A stretch of DNA of 64,000 bases from Chryseobacterium sp. RU37D (GCF_900156075.1 NZ_FTMM01000015.1:1-64000); one strand, 5' to 3'. Shown: positions 1 through 9,593, counted from the stretch's first letter. Notes: generated by a model not told the origin, from the letters alone. Numbers and translations are program-made.

Positions 1-38
1 TTAAAAGCTGGATCATAGATTTTTCGCCCTTGTTTCAT
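1..38 (-). CDS. IS3-family transposase OrfA, N-terminus only (cut by window edge)
   Basis: Reading leftward from an ATG at 36-38, the frame stays open to the window edge and gives MKQGRKIYDPAF, which resembles the start of IS3-family OrfA helix-turn-helix proteins of Bacteroidota. About 130 bases on its upstream side (39-170) hold no gene and probably contain the IS end. Only 12 codons are visible, so the family call is recognition from a short stretch. It could also be a free-standing remnant. Confidence 0.5.
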   Translation of the reverse strand, partial: MKQGRKIYDPAF

Positions 39-233
39 ACGTTAAAATTAAGGTTTTATGCTTAACTCTAACTGGAAGCTAAATTAGTATATCCATTATC
101 CTTGTGATACTTATTACGGAGCTAATACATAAGCATATATATTCTAAACCATAAAAAACTACTTCATAACAGATTTTCCTATTTCACAAAACTTTACCTT
201 TGGCTACGCCGAATCTTCGATTGACAAAGAGGG

Positions 234-2219
234 TTACAATAAATTTTCATCCACAAAATTCGGAAGCGTTACTTTCAGCTTCGGTTCTGCTTCCATGGCT
301 CTTTTGATGGCGAAAATAGCGCCTTCGTTTCTGGCCCAGCTTCGTCTGGAGATCCCGTTGTTCACGTCCCAGAAGAGCATTGATTTTAATCTTCTGTCGG
401 CATCATTGCTTCCGTCCAACAGCATTCCGAAACCACCGTTGATCACTTCGCCCCAGCCGACACCGCCTCCATTGTGGATGCTTACCCACGTTGCCCCACG
501 GAAACTGTCACCGATCACATTGTGAATCGCCATATCTGCCGTGAACCTCGAACCGTCATAGATATTGGAAGTCTCCCTGTACGGCGAATCCGTCCCGGAA
601 ACATCATGATGATCCCTTCCTAAGACTACAGGCCCTATTTCGTCGTTTTTAATGGCTTTGTTGAAGGCTTCTGCGATTTTCATTCTTCCTTCCACATCGG
701 CGTATAAAATTCTCGCCTGAGAACCTACTACCAGCTTATTTTCCTGCGCCCCTTTAATCCACTGAATATTATCTTTCATCTGCTGTTGAATTTCTTCAGG
801 AGAATTTCTCTGGATTTCTTCCAGAACAGCACATGCAATATTATCTGTTTTCTGCAGATCTTCCTGTTTTCCGCTTGTACAAACCCAACGGAATGGTCCG
901 AAACCGTAATCAAAACACATCGGTCCCATAATATCCTGAACATACGACGGAAATTTGAATTCTCTTCCCAACGTAGGATTTTCTGCCATGACATCGGCTC
1001 CGGCTCTTGAAGCTTCCAACAGGAAAGCATTTCCGTAATCGAAGAAATAGGTTCCTTTTTCTGTATGTTTATTGATGGCTGCAGCGTGTCTTCTCAGTGT
1101 TTCCTGAACTTTTTCCTTGAATAATTCGGGGTTTTCTGCCATCATTTTATTGGATTCTTCAAAGCTTTGTCCGACAGGATAATACCCTCCTGCCCAAGGG
1201 TTGTGAAGCGAAGTCTGGTCTGAACCGATATCAATTCTTAAGTTTTCCTGGTCAAATTTTTCCCAAACTTCAACCACATTTCCGAGGTAAGCTAAGGAAA
1301 CGGTTTCTTTATTTTCCTGTGCTTTTTTAACTCTTGCTACTAACTCATCAAGGTTTTCATGAATTTCGTTCACCCATTTCTGATCGTGACGGATTTTTGT
1401 AATCTTTGGATTAACCTCCGCACAAACGGTAATGCATCCTGCAATATTCCCTGCTTTTGGCTGAGCTCCGGACATTCCGCCCAGACCTGAGGTTACGAAT
1501 AGTCCGCCCTTCGGTTCTTTTTTTATTTTTCTGAATGCATTTAAAACCGTGATCGTCGTTCCGTGAACAATCCCTTGTGGGCCAATATACATATAGCTTC
1601 CCGCCGTCATTTGTCCGTACTGCGTTACCCCCAGCGCATTGAATTTTTCCCAATCGTCCTGCTTGGAATAATTTGGGATCATCATGCCGTTAGTTACCAC
1701 CACTCTCGGCGCATCTTTATGAGACGGGAATAAGCCCATCGGATGTCCGGAATACATGACCAAAGTCTGCTCATCCGTCATTTCCGAAAGGTATTTCATC
1801 GTTAAAAGATACTGTGCCCAGTTGGAGAAAACGGCTCCGTTTCCACCGTATGTAATCAGCTCGTGAGGATGCTGAGCCACCGCATAATCCAGATTGTTCT
1901 GGATCATCAGCATGATGGCTTTTGCCTGCTCTGATTTTCCGGGATATTCTGAAATTGGCCTTGCCTTCATTTCATAATCCGGACGGAAACGGTACATATA
2001 TATTCTTCCAAATTCATCGAGCTCTTTTTTAAACTCCCGGATTAATTCGGGATGGAATTTTGGATCGAAATAACGTAAAGCATTCTTTAAAGCTAATTTT
2101 TTCTCTTCTTCACCTAAAATCTCCTTTCTTTTCGGTGCGTGATTGATATTGGTTTCGTATGGCTTCGGCTGTGGCAACTGGCCTGGAATGCCCTGCTGTA
2201 TCTGTTCCTGGAATGTCAT
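234..2219 (-). CDS. hutU: Urocanate hydratase (urocanase)
   Basis: Second step of histidine degradation: adds water to urocanate to give 4-imidazolone-5-propionate, using tightly bound NAD+ in the cytoplasm. Family motifs are clear: YGGNGAVFSNWAQYLL at residues 124-139, YGQMTAGSYMYIGPQG at 201-216, GLGGMSGAQP at 245-254, then DQTSLHNP and GGYYPVGQ further on. At 661 residues it is longer than the roughly 555 of proteobacterial enzymes. The extra length includes the N-terminal part and looks like the long Bacteroidota form. No other hut gene lies in the window; the next gene (pcm) is 850 bases upstream and unrelated. Identity is secure from the motifs. Confidence 0.95.
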   Translation of the reverse strand: MTFQEQIQQGIPGQLPQPKPYETNINHAPKRKEILGEEEKKLALKNALRYFDPKFHPELIREFKKELDEFGRIYMYRFRPDYEMKARPISEYPGKSEQAKAIMLMIQNNLDYAVAQHPHELITYGGNGAVFSNWAQYLLTMKYLSEMTDEQTLVMYSGHPMGLFPSHKDAPRVVVTNGMMIPNYSKQDDWEKFNALGVTQYGQMTAGSYMYIGPQGIVHGTTITVLNAFRKIKKEPKGGLFVTSGLGGMSGAQPKAGNIAGCITVCAEVNPKITKIRHDQKWVNEIHENLDELVARVKKAQENKETVSLAYLGNVVEVWEKFDQENLRIDIGSDQTSLHNPWAGGYYPVGQSFEESNKMMAENPELFKEKVQETLRRHAAAINKHTEKGTYFFDYGNAFLLEASRAGADVMAENPTLGREFKFPSYVQDIMGPMCFDYGFGPFRWVCTSGKQEDLQKTDNIACAVLEEIQRNSPEEIQQQMKDNIQWIKGAQENKLVVGSQARILYADVEGRMKIAEAFNKAIKNDEIGPVVLGRDHHDVSGTDSPYRETSNIYDGSRFTADMAIHNVIGDSFRGATWVSIHNGGGVGWGEVINGGFGMLLDGSNDADRRLKSMLFWDVNNGISRRSWARNEGAIFAIKRAMEAEPKLKVTLPNFVDENLL

Positions 2220-2690
2220 ATTACAGTTTCAAGTCTATGTTTAATGTTTAAAATGAATTTAAAATTCAAAGTTTTAAAGATATTCAAATTCGAAAATCCG
2301 TGCAACTAATGTTTGAAAATTCATGACTTGAAATTCCCCGCTCCATAGGAGTAGCAAAAATTTTTCCGAATTTTTGACGGTGGGGATGAGTGTAATTATT
2401 TTGGAGCTGTTGTTTGCTTTTATTAACCTCCTTCGTTTTCTCCCTTCGTCGAATCCATCCTCCGGAGAAGAGTAATTTTTGTTGAGGATAGACGATTAGT
2501 TTCACTCGATCTGAGACAAAAATTTTCTGCCCTACATCTCTTCCCACATATTGATTCCTATCTAAGGAGCTCTTCTGTTCATAAATACTTCATGTTTATT
2601 TTGTGATATGTTAAAATTTTCCAAATAGAAGAGCTCACTCCATAAAAAGTGAACTCTTCTAACTTTAATATTAAAAATTATTAATTCTTT
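2220..2690. other. Gene-free stretch with repeat-like sequence
   Basis: No convincing gene. A minus-strand frame at 2284-2547 is open but low in complexity and lacks any domain. The underlying DNA looks like a degenerate intergenic repeat of the type common in Chryseobacterium genomes, but only one copy is present here. At 2567-2625 the block GAGCTCTTCT recurs as its inverse AGAAGAGCTC, an inverted pair about 40 bases apart. Function unknown. Confidence 0.3.
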
Positions 2691-2692
2691 TC

Positions 2693-2854
2693 TCAGGCAA
2701 CGGAAGCCATCCCCTGAATTCCTTCTAAAACTTCTTTTGCAGATTTCTTAGTATGTGTCTTGAAACCTTGTTTTGTAGCTTCTTTTTTCTGACTTTTCAT
2801 GTCATTGATATAATCTTTGACCTGCTGAGAATAACTTTCTACATTGTAACCCGG
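2693..2854 (-). pseudogene. C-terminal fragment of an unknown small protein
   Basis: A minus-strand frame runs from a double stop at its upstream side to TGA at 2693-2695, giving about 53 codons ending in VLEGIQGMASVA. It is lysine-rich (KSQKKEATKQGFKTHTKKSAKE) and protein-like, but has no start codon except an internal ATG, and the upstream frame is closed. It therefore reads as the tail of a decayed gene. A short protein of 35 residues starting at the internal ATG cannot be ruled out. Family not recognised. Confidence 0.35.
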
Positions 2855-3069
2855 TTATTATGCAGATTTTCCTGAATATCACTAAAATTGTGGACAATTT
2901 GAATTTATTCGTATCTAATAATAATAAAATTTAAGTGTTGAGGTCTTTATTTTAATTCAATTTTCATTCCGAAATGAAATTATTAAACACAAAAGTTACA
3001 AAAGCTTTTATTAGGATTTAATATAAAAAGATACTTAAGTTTTTTGAAATCTTTGAATTCTTTGTGATA

Positions 3070-3723
3070 TTATTGATCCGTATTTCCAAGCATCGGCACG
3101 AATTTATAAGCACCAAATTCTTCCTTTTCAAATTCGGTAGGAGAAATTTTTGCAAATCTGTATAGCACCTGTTCATTAGTAGGGCCCAATGGAATAACCA
3201 TTTTCCCTCCCACTTTCAGTTGTTTCAAGAGCTCCGTAGGTAATATTGATGCTCCGCAGGTAACAATGATCTTATCAAAAGGGGCAAAAGTCGGAAGCCC
3301 GGCAAAACCATCCCCAAAGCTCTGAAACTTTGGATATAAGTGCATCTCACGGAATTTCTCCTTTGAAAAATCAAATAGATTCTTTTGTCTTTCAACCGTG
3401 TAGACATGAGCTTTCATTGCTAATAAAACAGCAGTCTGATAACCGCATCCTGTACCTATTTCAAGAATTTTTTCGCCGGCCGTTACTTGTAAAAGCTCAG
3501 ATTGTTCTGCTACCGTAGAAGGATGGGAAATCGTTTGATGCGCCAGAATAGGAAACGCCCGGTCTTCATAGGCAAAATCCTCAAAAATACTTTCAATAAA
3601 AAGATGCCTCGGAACCTCATTCATGGCCGAAAGTACATTTTCATCGGAAATCCCGATCCTGTTTCGGAGATAATCAATTAATATTTTTCTTTTTCCTTTA
3701 TGTACAAACGAATCATGCGCCAT
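3070..3723 (-). CDS. pcm: Protein-L-isoaspartate O-methyltransferase
   Basis: Repairs damaged proteins by methylating L-isoaspartyl residues with S-adenosylmethionine in the cytoplasm. The class I methyltransferase motif EIGTGCGYQ sits at residues 88-96, and the family signatures AYEDRAFPI (51-59) and QTISHP (63-68) precede it. The VTCGAS stretch near 154 matches the motif following the central strand. At 217 residues it is the usual length. It stands alone with a TACTTTTG -7 box upstream at 3763-3770. Confidence 0.93.
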   Translation of the reverse strand: MAHDSFVHKGKRKILIDYLRNRIGISDENVLSAMNEVPRHLFIESIFEDFAYEDRAFPILAHQTISHPSTVAEQSELLQVTAGEKILEIGTGCGYQTAVLLAMKAHVYTVERQKNLFDFSKEKFREMHLYPKFQSFGDGFAGLPTFAPFDKIIVTCGASILPTELLKQLKVGGKMVIPLGPTNEQVLYRFAKISPTEFEKEEFGAYKFVPMLGNTDQ

Positions 3724-3762
3724 TAGATAGTAGTTATTAGATTACAGGTAGCAGTTTTGTTA

Positions 3763-3770
3763 CAAAAGTA
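3763..3770 (-). promoter_or_regulatory. Probable -7 box of pcm
   Basis: On the minus strand this reads TACTTTTG, an exact match to the Bacteroidota -7 consensus TAnnTTTG, about 40 bases before the pcm start codon. A clear -33 TTG is not obvious. Confidence 0.5.
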
Positions 3771-3858
3771 AAAAAACATTCAGTATTTATCAACCTAAAA
3801 CCTATTATCTATTTCTTAATACCTAAAATTATTATATTTACAAAAATTTAATAGAGCT

Positions 3859-4821
3859 ATGTTGAAAGCAGGTTTGGTAGGTGCCGGACATTTAGGAAAG
3901 ATACATTTGAGGCTTCTTAATCAGTCTGATAAATATGAATTCGTAGGGTTTCATGATAAAGATGCTGAAAACGGAAAAAAACTGGAAGCGGAATTCGGAT
4001 ATAAATATTTTGAGAATTTTGATGAGCTGCTAGACCAGATCGATATGCTGGACATTGTTACACCAACAATCTATCATTACGATTATGCCTTAAAGGCCAT
4101 TGAAAAGGGTCTTCATTTCTTCATTGAAAAACCGGTTACCCAAACCCTTGAGCAGGCTCAGGAAATCCTTCAAAAATGCCAGAAAAATGGCATTAAAGCA
4201 CAGGTAGGCCATGTTGAAAGATATAACCCGGCATTCATTGCGACAAAAGAATTTATTAAAAACCCGATGTTTATTGAGATCCACAGGCTTGCAGAATTTA
4301 ATCCTCGCGGAACGGATGTTTCTGTGGTTCTTGATTTAATGATTCATGATCTTGATATTTTATTAAGTATAGTAAAATCTAAAGTTAAAAATATTCATGC
4401 AAGCGGTGTTTGTGTCGTAAGTAAAACTCCGGATATTTCTAATGCGAGAATAGAATTTGAAAATGGATGTGTTGCCAATCTTACCACTTCCAGAATTTCG
4501 ATGAAAGCTATGAGAAAAAGCCGTTTTTTTCAGAAAGATGCTTATATTTCTGTAGATTTTCTCGAGAAAAAAGCTGAAGTCATCCGTATGAAAGACGCTC
4601 CGGAAAACCCTACTCCATTTGATATGATTATTGAGAATGCAGAGGGAGAAAAGAACCAGATTTTATTTGAATATCCGAACATACAGCCTAATAATGCCAT
4701 TTTAGATGAGTTAAATTCTTTCGCAGATTCAATCACTGAAAACAAAAATGTAGAGGTTTCTATCCAAGACGGAACGGAAGCGTTGAAGGTGGCTTTGGAG
4801 ATTATGAAGCTGATCAGTTAA
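3859..4821 (+). CDS. Gfo/Idh/MocA family NAD(P)-dependent oxidoreductase
   Basis: Dinucleotide-dependent oxidoreductase, probably of a sugar or sugar-like substrate. The Rossmann motif GAGHLG is at residues 8-13, followed by the family EKP motif at 90-92 (context FIEKPVTQ), whose lysine belongs to the active site. The C-terminal half (about 130-320) fits the substrate and oligomerisation domain. Length (320) is typical. Substrate cannot be read from sequence and the neighbours give no clue: a decayed gene follows it. Confidence 0.85.
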   Translation: MLKAGLVGAGHLGKIHLRLLNQSDKYEFVGFHDKDAENGKKLEAEFGYKYFENFDELLDQIDMLDIVTPTIYHYDYALKAIEKGLHFFIEKPVTQTLEQAQEILQKCQKNGIKAQVGHVERYNPAFIATKEFIKNPMFIEIHRLAEFNPRGTDVSVVLDLMIHDLDILLSIVKSKVKNIHASGVCVVSKTPDISNARIEFENGCVANLTTSRISMKAMRKSRFFQKDAYISVDFLEKKAEVIRMKDAPENPTPFDMIIENAEGEKNQILFEYPNIQPNNAILDELNSFADSITENKNVEVSIQDGTEALKVALEIMKLIS

Positions 4822-4889
4822 TGAGATTTAAGCTTTCATATTATTGTAATTTGCAATATCCTGCAGCAAGAATAAGGATATAAAACTGA

Positions 4890-5336
4890 CTTGCGAACAA
4901 CAAGCGGAAAAAAACAAAAATTGACTTTAAAAATAATAATTTTACTTATTTTAAAGAGGTAAATCATACTGACAGCATCAGATGTTATCAAGAATTTGAA
5001 CTGCTTTTAAATAAGAATAATATCAAAATCATATTTGATACTGTAGTACTTGTCGGATGCATTTTTGAAACTAACCAGGATCCTGACCACAAAACCTGTT
5101 ACAAGAGAACAATGAACCAATGTAAAAATCACTCCGGAATACCAGAAGCTGCTTGATATTGAAAAAACGGAGGCGAAAAATCATCTAAAGAATATGCAGT
5201 AAAAGCTTTAATGAAAATTGCAGACAATTATATCCTACCTATGGAAACGAAAAATTGGAAAACCATTTCAGCCAAAGGAATAAGTATATTTTTTGAAAAT
5301 GATGGCGTGAATTTTAAATCTTTTGAAATAAAATAA
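4890..5336 (+). pseudogene. Decayed gene of unknown family
   Basis: Two protein-like open stretches in different frames lie in a 600-base region without an intact gene. The first runs from 4890 without a start codon (after a TGA) for about 85 codons and includes IIFDTVVLVGCIFETNQD and a cysteine-containing CYKRTMNQCKN. The second, in another frame, includes KALMKIADNYILPMETKNW and ends in SFEIK before TAA at 5334-5336. Together they look like one former protein of about 150 residues broken by frameshifts and start loss. Family not recognised. Confidence 0.5.
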
Positions 5337-5420
5337 TTAAAAAAGGCTTGTCAAAAGAATTTGAGAAAGAAAGTAGCAGTTCAAATAATTTTAATTATTT
5401 TGGCAGGAAAATTTTAATGC

Positions 5421-5879
5421 ATGGAAACAAACTCCCCTTTTGAACAAATTGACGAACTGAGAATCGACACCGCTGGAAAACAATTCCTTACGGAAGCTGC
5501 AAAATGGACTACCTTTTTAGCCATTTTAGGATATATCGGAATCGGTTTTATGGTGCTTGCCGCATTATTTATGATGACAGTGGGCGCATCAATAAGCTCC
5601 TACAACAGCATGATGCCATTGGGCGGCAGCATGGTCTTTTCACTGATTTATCTTGTGGTGGCAGCACTTTATTTTATTCCTATCAATTATTTATACAGAT
5701 TTTCTTCAAATATGAAATCTGCATTACGCTCTAATAGCCAGACAGAGCTTACAAAAGCATTTGAATATCTGAAGTCGCATTACAAATTCATAGGAATTCT
5801 TACAATTATTGTCTTTGGTCTTTATATTCTTGCTATTTTTGGCGTGATGATAACAGGCCTTAGCGGCATAGGAAGATAA
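5421..5879 (+). CDS. DUF5362-type inner-membrane protein
   Basis: A 152-residue protein with an N-terminal cytoplasmic stretch (METNSPFEQID...) and three strongly hydrophobic segments near residues 30-58, 70-94 and 118-148. The arrangement and the polar segment between the second and third helices (SSNMKSALRSNSQTELTKAF) match the small DUF5362 membrane proteins of Bacteroidota. Function unknown. It precedes the beta-lactamase gene by 61 bases on the same strand, so co-transcription is possible, but the dead gene just upstream means its own promoter must lie in decayed DNA. Confidence 0.7.
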   Translation: METNSPFEQIDELRIDTAGKQFLTEAAKWTTFLAILGYIGIGFMVLAALFMMTVGASISSYNSMMPLGGSMVFSLIYLVVAALYFIPINYLYRFSSNMKSALRSNSQTELTKAFEYLKSHYKFIGILTIIVFGLYILAIFGVMITGLSGIGR

Positions 5880-5940
5880 TTTAAAAAAATATAATACAAA
5901 TTCTTCTGTTTTCAGGAGGATTTTTTTAAACCTAATTATT

Positions 5941-6819
5941 ATGAAAAAAACAGGATTATTATTTCTTTTGATTTCTGCCATTACATTTGGTCAACAAAAT
6001 CTTCTGTCGCAAAAAATCAATTCCATTATTAAAAACAAAAAAGCCACTGTAGGTGTTTCCGTTTTAGGTTTTGAAAATGGATTTAAATACAATAAAAATG
6101 GAGAAAAAAAGCTTCCGATGCAGAGTGTTTTTAAATTTTATATTGCGGCAACAGTTCTTGATCTTGTTGATAAAGGCAAACTTTCACTGGATCAGAAAAT
6201 TTTACTGAATCAATCCAATTTACTAGAAAATACATGGTCGCCACTTCGGGACAAATATCCTAATGGGGGTGTTGAAGTACCATTAAGTGAGATTCTTGAA
6301 ATGACGGTTGCCAAAAGTGATAATAATGGCTGTGATATCTTGTTAAAATTAATAGGCGGTACACAAACGGTTCAAAGCAATATGAATTCCAAAGGAGTAA
6401 CAGATTTCCAAATAAAGTATAATGAAGCGGAAATGCACAAAGACTGGAAAGCTCAGTATGAAAATTACAGTACAACCAATTCTGCTGTTCAGGTATTAAA
6501 GAAATTTTACGACAGAAAATTATTATCGAAAAAATCTACAGATTATTTAATGAAAATAATGCTTTCTACATCCACCAGTTTAAATAAAATAGTGGAACAG
6601 CTTCCCAAAAATACACTTGTGGCCCGAAAAACGGGAGCTTCCGGAAAAAATAAAGACGGTCTTACAGGAGCAGAAAACGAAATTGCCATCATTACTTTAC
6701 CGAATGGCAAACATTACGCAATAGCTGTATTTGTCAGTGATTCAATGGAGTCGGATGCTGTCAACTGTAAAGTGATCTCGGATATTTCCAAGACAGTCTG
6801 GGATTATTTTATTAAGTAA
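5941..6819 (+). CDS. Class A beta-lactamase, subclass A2 (CIA/CGA-like)
   Basis: Serine beta-lactamase that hydrolyses beta-lactams in the periplasm. Residues 1-17 form a signal peptide. The catalytic set is complete: S62-V-F-K65 (Ambler 70-73), S126-D-N128 (130-132), E162 in NEAEMHKDW (166) and K230-T-G232 (234-236). The long omega region and NEAEM motif place it in subclass A2 with PER-, CIA- and CGA-type enzymes, many of which are extended-spectrum. The 292-residue length fits. No regulator of the AmpR type is adjacent and no insertion sequence lies nearby, so it looks like a resident chromosomal enzyme. Exact substrate range cannot be read here. Confidence 0.92.
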   Translation: MKKTGLLFLLISAITFGQQNLLSQKINSIIKNKKATVGVSVLGFENGFKYNKNGEKKLPMQSVFKFYIAATVLDLVDKGKLSLDQKILLNQSNLLENTWSPLRDKYPNGGVEVPLSEILEMTVAKSDNNGCDILLKLIGGTQTVQSNMNSKGVTDFQIKYNEAEMHKDWKAQYENYSTTNSAVQVLKKFYDRKLLSKKSTDYLMKIMLSTSTSLNKIVEQLPKNTLVARKTGASGKNKDGLTGAENEIAIITLPNGKHYAIAVFVSDSMESDAVNCKVISDISKTVWDYFIK

Positions 6820-6852
6820 AATTTTAAGCTTAATTTTAAAAACAATTTAAAT

Positions 6853-7278
6853 ATGAAAAAAATAGGATTAACAATAGGATTATTCAGCTGTGCGATATTA
6901 TTTGCCCAGAAGAGCCAAAATTATCTGCAAATCAGCTATTCAAGCATTTGTTGCGGAACTCCTTCTGACAGTCCTGTGATGGATTATCTATCTATATTTG
7001 AGAAAAAAAATAAAATAAAAGGTCTTGAGGTGTACAAACAAAGCGGTTTGGGAAGAGAGGGTGAATATAATTTGTATATCGGAACAGATAATCTTTCAAA
7101 AACACAAAAAACAAGCTTCATAAATGGTTTGAAAACAGCCATTGATAATCAGAACAGTGCAAGAGCTAAAAACAGAGACGGGATCGTCAACTTCAGCGAA
7201 ACAGAAATAGTAAAAAAAGCTGATCTTATGAATGCAAGAAATTTAACTAGCTATAAAAAAATAAATTCAAATAAATAA
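6853..7278 (+). CDS. Small secreted protein, function unknown
   Basis: 141 residues with a signal peptide at about 1-18 (ending LFAQ), then a mature part containing a CC pair (SICCGTPS, about residues 32-39) and a lysine-rich C-terminus. It starts 33 bases after the beta-lactamase and ends 6 bases before the dehydrogenase gene, so the three are probably on one transcript. Family not recognised. The mature region shows regular mixed alpha/beta composition and no repeats or membrane segment. Confidence 0.65.
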   Translation: MKKIGLTIGLFSCAILFAQKSQNYLQISYSSICCGTPSDSPVMDYLSIFEKKNKIKGLEVYKQSGLGREGEYNLYIGTDNLSKTQKTSFINGLKTAIDNQNSARAKNRDGIVNFSETEIVKKADLMNARNLTSYKKINSNK

Positions 7279-7284
7279 GGAAAA

Positions 7285-8178
7285 ATGATTAAAAACATTG
7301 TAGTTATCGGAGCTGGAACCATGGGAAATGGTATTGCACATACTTTTGCACAAAGCGGATTCAAAGTAAACCTGGTAGATGTATCTCAGGAAGCTTTGGA
7401 CAGAGGGTTGAAAACCATTACCACCAATCTCGACAGAATAATTGCAAAGGGAAACCTTACGGAAGAACAAAAAGCTGAAACACTAGGAAACATCACCCCT
7501 TTCACGACTCTTCAGAATGCTGTAGGTTCTGCAGATCTTATTGTAGAAGCCGCTACTGAAAACCAGGAACTGAAGTTAAAAATTTTCGGTCAGATGGATG
7601 AATTTGCTCCTGAAAACTGTATTCTGGCGAGCAATACTTCATCAATTTCTATTACAAAAATAGCCGCGGCTACGAAAAGAGCAGACAAAGTAATCGGTAT
7701 GCACTTCATGAATCCGGTTCCGATCATGAAACTTGTTGAAATTATTAAAGGATATTCTACTTCTAAAGAAACTTTTGATGCTATTTACGAAATGAGCAAA
7801 ACATTAGGAAAAGTTCCTGTAGAAGTGAATGATTATCCAGGTTTTGTGGCCAACAGAATTCTGATGCCGATGATTAATGAATCGATAGAAACTTTATATA
7901 ACGGTGTAGCAGGAGTTGAAGAGATCGATACCGTAATGAAACTGGGTATGGCTCACCCAATGGGGCCGCTTCAATTGGCTGATTTCATTGGGCTTGACGT
8001 ATGTTTAGCCATTTTAAATGTAATGTATGACGGCTTCAAAAATCCAAAGTATGCCCCAAATCCTTTGCTTGTAAACATGGTAATGGCCGGAAAATTAGGT
8101 ATAAAATCGGGTGAAGGTTTCTATGACTATTCCGAAAGCAAAAAAGCTGAAAAAGTAGCAAAAATGTTTTCAAAATAA
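7285..8178 (+). CDS. 3-hydroxybutyryl-CoA dehydrogenase
   Basis: Oxidises or reduces 3-hydroxyacyl-CoA with NAD(P)+ in short-chain fatty acid or butanoate metabolism. The N-terminal Rossmann motif GAGTMGNGIAH is at residues 8-18; the catalytic signature HFMNPVPIMKLVE lies near 140-152 and the C-terminal six-helix domain begins around 185 (DYPGFVANRILMPMINE). The 297 residues match the single-domain form (Hbd/PaaH/FadB2) rather than the long FadB fusion. Which homologue it is cannot be decided from sequence alone. Starts 6 bases after the preceding gene. Confidence 0.9.
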   Translation: MIKNIVVIGAGTMGNGIAHTFAQSGFKVNLVDVSQEALDRGLKTITTNLDRIIAKGNLTEEQKAETLGNITPFTTLQNAVGSADLIVEAATENQELKLKIFGQMDEFAPENCILASNTSSISITKIAAATKRADKVIGMHFMNPVPIMKLVEIIKGYSTSKETFDAIYEMSKTLGKVPVEVNDYPGFVANRILMPMINESIETLYNGVAGVEEIDTVMKLGMAHPMGPLQLADFIGLDVCLAILNVMYDGFKNPKYAPNPLLVNMVMAGKLGIKSGEGFYDYSESKKAEKVAKMFSK

Positions 8179-8259
8179 ATTTAAACTTATGAGTTGTGAG
8201 TTATAAATTATAAATTTGGAAACGAAAGCTGTATAATCTATAACTTAATAACTGCAACC

Positions 8260-9579
8260 TTGATCAAATTTAAAGAAAAAAATATTCAAATATCATTGGT
8301 CATCATTACCTTAGTGATGACCATTTTCCGGTTTTTACTAAACGAAAAAGGCCGCACAAACCCTGATTCTATCAGGTATATGCGGTTTGCCCATAATCTT
8401 CCAGAAATTGACAATACCACTACCCCGCTAGGATATCCGGCTGCGATAAAGTTTTTTACTGTCTTTGGTTTTGATGAATTTTGGAGCAGTAAAGTCATTG
8501 GGATTACAGCCTTTCTTTTCATCATTTTTTTCACCTGGAAAAAAGATTTTTTCTTCAGAGAATCTATTGTTTTAAGTACGCTTTTCAGCTTTCTTTCCAT
8601 CTACTCCTATACCATGAGTGAGGCATTGATTTTGCCATTTATCATTTTGTTTTTATATACGGCAGCATTGATTATCACAGGAAAATTAGAAAAAGAAAAA
8701 GCTATTTTTTATCTTTCTTTGAGCTTAATTGCTTTATATAATATCAGGTACAGTTCACTTTTTATTATTGGAGGATCAGGACTTTTCGGGCTTGTTTTCT
8801 TGAAAAGAAAATATTCATATATTTTTATATTTTCAGGAATAATATCTTTCTTTTTTGTTATTTTATATAAATTTTTATTTATTGATTATTTTAATGAAAA
8901 CTATGTAAAGGATGCTTTACTTATCGGCCTGCATCCTACCACCAAATTGTTAATTGAATTATTCCAGGGATTATCAACCACTTTCAATCCGTTTATTCAT
9001 ATAGCTAATCCCAATGGCGGATTCATCAATTATTGGATCTACGGAACCGGCTTTTTGAATATTATTCTGATCATTTATCTTTTTATAAAATATAGACTTA
9101 CAGAAACTGAGTTTTTCTTTATATTTATAAGTATTTCGGGAGTGATTTGTTCTTTTTTTGTGCAGTATTTTTATCTGGTAAATGCTATTGATTACAGGTT
9201 ATTGGCACCTTTCAGCCTTCCTATGTGGCTGGTTTATTTTAGAAAATTATTCCAAATATTCAGCTTTAAAATTTATGCTATAAGCCTTTTAAGCATTATA
9301 ACCGGAATTATCTTCACATGGCTTTCAAAAGGAAATTATCTCGAAAACAGAAGAGAGATCAAACATTTTCTGCAATCTGAAAATCTTGACAAAGTTCCTT
9401 TGCAATTTTATCTGGAAACTACAGAAGACCTTGATAAAATACAGATTGCGGAATTGATAAGCACTGTAAACCCTAATATTAAACTCACCTTTAAACCAAA
9501 AGATACACTTCAGAGAACCATACTCACAAGGTATAAAGTTTTGCAAAAAATTAGGATTGACAGAAACAAATATCAATAA
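8260..9579 (+). CDS. Polytopic membrane protein, possible GT-C type glycosyltransferase
   Basis: About ten hydrophobic segments across 439 residues and a soluble C-terminal tail of about 85 residues. The first extracytoplasmic loop has NPDSIRYMRFAHNL followed by PLGYPAAI, an Asp-containing loop and a Y-P motif like those of GT-C membrane glycosyltransferases, but the resemblance is weak. The start is taken as TTG at 8260: the only nearby ATG in frame (8317) would cut off half of the first membrane helix. Not clearly in an operon; 80 bases separate it from the dehydrogenase gene. Confidence 0.6.
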   Translation: MIKFKEKNIQISLVIITLVMTIFRFLLNEKGRTNPDSIRYMRFAHNLPEIDNTTTPLGYPAAIKFFTVFGFDEFWSSKVIGITAFLFIIFFTWKKDFFFRESIVLSTLFSFLSIYSYTMSEALILPFIILFLYTAALIITGKLEKEKAIFYLSLSLIALYNIRYSSLFIIGGSGLFGLVFLKRKYSYIFIFSGIISFFFVILYKFLFIDYFNENYVKDALLIGLHPTTKLLIELFQGLSTTFNPFIHIANPNGGFINYWIYGTGFLNIILIIYLFIKYRLTETEFFFIFISISGVICSFFVQYFYLVNAIDYRLLAPFSLPMWLVYFRKLFQIFSFKIYAISLLSIITGIIFTWLSKGNYLENRREIKHFLQSENLDKVPLQFYLETTEDLDKIQIAELISTVNPNIKLTFKPKDTLQRTILTRYKVLQKIRIDRNKYQ

Positions 9580-9585
9580 TTTTAT

Positions 9586-9593
9586 TATCTTTG
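9586..9593 (+). promoter_or_regulatory. Probable -7 box of the acidic-protein gene
   Basis: TATCTTTG matches the TAnnTTTG consensus and lies 24 bases before the start codon at 9618. Confidence 0.5.

Noticed and set aside
2284..2547. An 88-codon minus-strand reading frame
   Set aside because: Low complexity, no domain, and it coincides with repeat-like intergenic DNA; no support as a gene.
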